The notes beneath the pieces are model-generated. The model made no database searches. It was not told the origin of the DNA and saw only the letters and a program-made list of their open reading frames with translations. A program made the translations under genes and the position numbers. From Entomortierella parvispora (Eukaryota; Mortierellomycota; Mortierellomycetes; Mortierellales; Mortierellaceae): a stretch of 35,386 bases of DNA. Below, in pieces: positions 32,998 through 35,386 of this stretch (positions are counted from its first letter, which is position 1; the number at the start of each line of letters is the position of its first letter). Location: assembly GCA_963573315.1 (NCBI GenBank), contig CAUYJH010000083.1, positions 1 through 35,386 of the forward strand. The letters run 5' to 3'.

Positions 32998-35386
32998 GGA
33001 TGGCGGATGGCGCGTACTTTGACTCCCTTCGATGGATGGATGGACGGATGGATGGACGACGCGTTCTTGTTTACTTGAAGCGGGACTGCTTTTTGTGTTG
33101 ACTGGTGGCAAGCCAGCCGCAGCAGAAAAGCTGGCAGGCAGGGGAGGCGTTCTTGGTGGGCGGTCACCACTGAAAGCGTGCAAAGATGCAAGGGTGCAAG
33201 GACCGAGCATGCTCCAAAGAGCCGGGGTTGCTGTGGAGTCTCTGAAAGCGAGCCTCTGAAAGCAGCGGATGTTGTTGAAAGGCCGGTGGCCTCTGGCGGA
33301 GTTGAAGGTAGCCAGTTGAGAGGCGCTACCCTCGGTCTCTTTGTAGGGAAGAGACGTTCTTGAAGGACAGCGGGCGGCAGAGGACAGAGCTTTCTTTTGG
33401 AGAGCGAAGCGCGTCACCAGAGAGGCAGATGGAGCTGGTATTTTTCAGGAACTGGGTCTCTTGAGACCTGGCTTATGCTTCTCTGGGCCCGAGACGAGAG
33501 CTCAGCACTTGTGCTTGTTACTGACCACGCGGTTTGAAGAACGCGCGCTAGCCTGGGCTGTGCTGCAGTGCTACAAGAGACTACAGGATAGACATGCAAG
33601 GGGGCGTTAGTGACTGAAGTACACAAACGAAGGCCTAGGAAGTAGGGCGCAAGGGATTTTTTTGTTTGGCTGGATTTCATATATTTTAGTTCAGCTCAGA
33701 GCATACCTTAAAAAAAACACGAGCCGTGCTCTTGTGTCTGAGTTGCACGCGAGTGCTGGGCTTGGTTGGACAACCCTTGGAGCCATGGCAGAGATGGATC
33801 ATGACTGAAATGGAAATGTGCATGTGAAATGTCAGTGGGAATGTAGGGTGGGTGTGGGGAGGAGGGGAGGTGGTGAGAGAGAAAAAAAAGAAAACAAAAA
33901 ATCAGCGCGCGCATTTTTGTATCTGCAGCGGAGAGGTCTGGTCCCGTGTAAACGGTCTGAACGGTCTAACCCTGTGTAAACGGTCGAACACCGTGTAAAC
34001 AACGGTCCAGCTACATGGCCAGATAGCCCTTTTCCCTTCTTTTCCATGCACACTCGGTCCGGTGGCTTGAACGCAATTACGAAGGTGGACCTTGTCCTAG
34101 GGTCCGCAAGAGAGGTTCATTCCTACAAGTGGCACGCGTACCAACATTGTCTTTGAAGTTCTCGGAGAGGGAGGAGGCACCGTGGAGAATGGAGAATCAG
34201 ATGGCACTGGCTGCATCCCACCATAGCTCGGGGGGGGGGGTTTTGTTCTCATGCCTCCGTCTACCTGTCAGATCCTGAAAACTGGAAGGAGGAAGACGTC
34301 TCCTCAGTGAAGATATCTGTCGTGTTGGATCCGATCATCGGATCCTGGACCCTGGATCCATAAAGGTTGCGGTGGAGGGTCCATCTCTCTTTTTAATGAC
34401 CGATCCTTCTCGGGAAAAGAAAAAGAAGCAGACGTGCTCGGTCTTGATATGTTCTGGAGAGTGGTCAGGAGCACAAAAGGAGGCGGGCATCTCCCTTCTT
34501 CCCTGCGTGGATCTGTTGATCTAGGATCTAGGATGGCATCCAGGACGGTGGCGACAAAAGATCCTGTCCTCTCCATTGCACTCAGAGCACTCGAGTCTCT
34601 GCTGCACCCAAAGATCAGCGATGGTGATCGGTACTCTCTCCTGGATCTCTGGCGCTCCCCCCGAGGACAAAAGTCGACAAGTCTTGGGGCGACTGCAACC
34701 AACACATCCTCCCCGTCACCAAGCAGCCATGTAGCCGGCACCCCCATCTCGCGTCAAAGCCATACCGCACTCGCCTAGTATTTTCCAACCTACTGTACTT
34801 CTCAACCTTCTTCTCAACCTATATATCTACTTCTCAGCCTACTTCTCAACCTAGTGAACGTTTCATTCAATTTGGTGGGGACCTGATGACCTTTGTTTTC
34901 TTGATCAACTATTACTTCAAGAGATTCATGTTGTCATTGTTGACGAACACTGCTCGGTTCCTCTCATCAGGAATATTGAAAAGAGTTGACATTTCTTTTT
35001 TTATTTATTGTACAGTGATCGCGCGTTTACTTCTTAGTCTGTGGTCACTCAAAGGAACAAGATCGATGATGGGTCTCTGTATTAAAATCACGAAGAGAAC
35101 AGAAAGATGGCATCCATTCAAAGGTACAAGGACAATACGGTCCCAGGGGCCATGGGTTCGATCTCGAAGAGAAGAGCGGCACCGCATCACGTTGGAAGTG
35201 ACCGTTCCCCGCCAAGCGATGGAGAGGAGAAGTGAGCAACAGTCAACGACAAAAAAATAGAGAACTCTTGACAAAGTACCTCACCAAAGGCCGAGATCAC
35301 CCCTCATACACAAATCCAGCCTATCAAAATAGCTAAAAGTACACACCAGTATGCAGAGGAGGACATGATGAAGGACTCCTAGAGTC
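32998..35386 (+). repeat. Array unit, copy 10 (partial, cut by window end)
   Basis: The first 2,389 bases of the unit, ending inside the AT-richer middle segment just after the position equivalent to 2389 of copy 1. The cut is the window edge, not a visible array boundary: sequence identity holds up to the last base. Confidence 0.96.

Larger units (their letters stand above)
1..35386. repeat. Macrosatellite-like tandem array, 3,666-bp unit, 9.65 copies
   Basis: The same sequence recurs head to tail through the whole window. The landmark GGATGGCGGATGGCGCG lies at 1, 3668, 7334, 11000, 14667, 18333, 22001, 25667, 29332 and 32998, giving periods of 3667, 3666, 3666, 3667, 3666, 3668, 3666, 3665 and 3666. 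Every deviation from 3,666 is explained by one homopolymer or dinucleotide change. All copies have the same orientation, with no spacer, inversion, truncation or insertion. Known macrosatellites of similar unit size include human D4Z4 (about 3.3 kb) and DXZ4 (about 3 kb), but I see no sequence match to either and no homeobox frame. Both array ends lie outside the window. The DNA type (chromosomal, sex chromosome, pericentromeric, extrachromosomal) cannot be told from the sequence. Confidence 0.99.

Noticed and set aside
1-35386. Concatemer of a small circular virus or plasmid genome
   Set aside because: A circle of 3.67 kb would be expected to carry a replication protein frame. The longest frame is 258 codons, low in complexity and without helicase or endonuclease motifs.
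1-35386. CRISPR array or other prokaryotic repeat system
   Set aside because: The repeat is kilobases long with no unique spacers, no associated genes, and eukaryote-like simple sequence.
1-35386. Telomeric or subtelomeric repeat
   Set aside because: No run of TTAGGG, TTTAGGG or similar telomere units is present on either strand.

Overview
The whole 35,386-base window is one head-to-tail tandem array of a single non-coding unit. The standard unit is 3,666 bp. Nine full copies start at 1, 3668, 7334, 11000, 14667, 18333, 22001, 25667 and 29332, followed by a partial tenth copy (32998-35386, 2,389 bases). No flanking single-copy sequence is present, so the array continues past both ends and its true length cannot be seen. 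Unit phase is arbitrary; position 1 of the window is used as unit position 1.

The copies are almost identical. All departures from 3,666 bp are accounted for by four private changes in simple runs: a C run of 15 instead of 14 in copy 1, an A run of 9 instead of 8 in copy 4, one extra GT in copy 6, and a C run of 13 in copy 8. I saw no base substitution between copies in the stretches compared by eye, and the reading frames recur with the same translation except where these four changes fall. This is a macrosatellite-scale repeat that was amplified very recently or is strongly homogenised.

Organism: the lack of genes, the long homopolymers and microsatellites, and the kilobase-scale tandem structure point to eukaryotic nuclear DNA. 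The lineage cannot be fixed. CpG is not obviously depleted, which argues against old, heavily methylated vertebrate satellite. The absence of repeat-directed C-to-T decay argues against a fungus with active RIP. I recognise no protein, rRNA, tRNA, snRNA or transposon gene.

Layout of one unit (copy 1 coordinates): 1-1260 is a G-rich plus-strand half with a GATG microsatellite (34-60), an 8-bp triple repeat (182-205), a four-run G-quadruplex motif (849-870), a GTGTAAAC repeat cluster (949-1005) and a G11 run (1233-1243). 1274-1650 is a cluster of 13 GATC sites with a 19-bp near-perfect palindrome (1330-1348). 1800-1854 is a 12-bp pyrimidine minisatellite. 1860-2560 is more AT-rich, with a minus-strand AATAAATAAA. 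2584-3490 is C-rich on the plus strand and is built from older nested duplications (A/A', B/B', C/C') carrying C runs, mirror-symmetric pyrimidine tracts and a minus-strand G-quadruplex/i-motif tract. 3503-3530 is an ATGGAT hexamer tract leading into the next unit. Open frames up to 258 codons exist on both strands but look like chance frames.

To find an element in another copy, add (copy start - 1) to the copy 1 coordinate. Subtract 1 for elements after 2881, because copy 1 has one extra C. Then correct for local changes: +1 after 11720 in copy 4, +2 after 19192 in copy 6, -1 after 28545 in copy 8.
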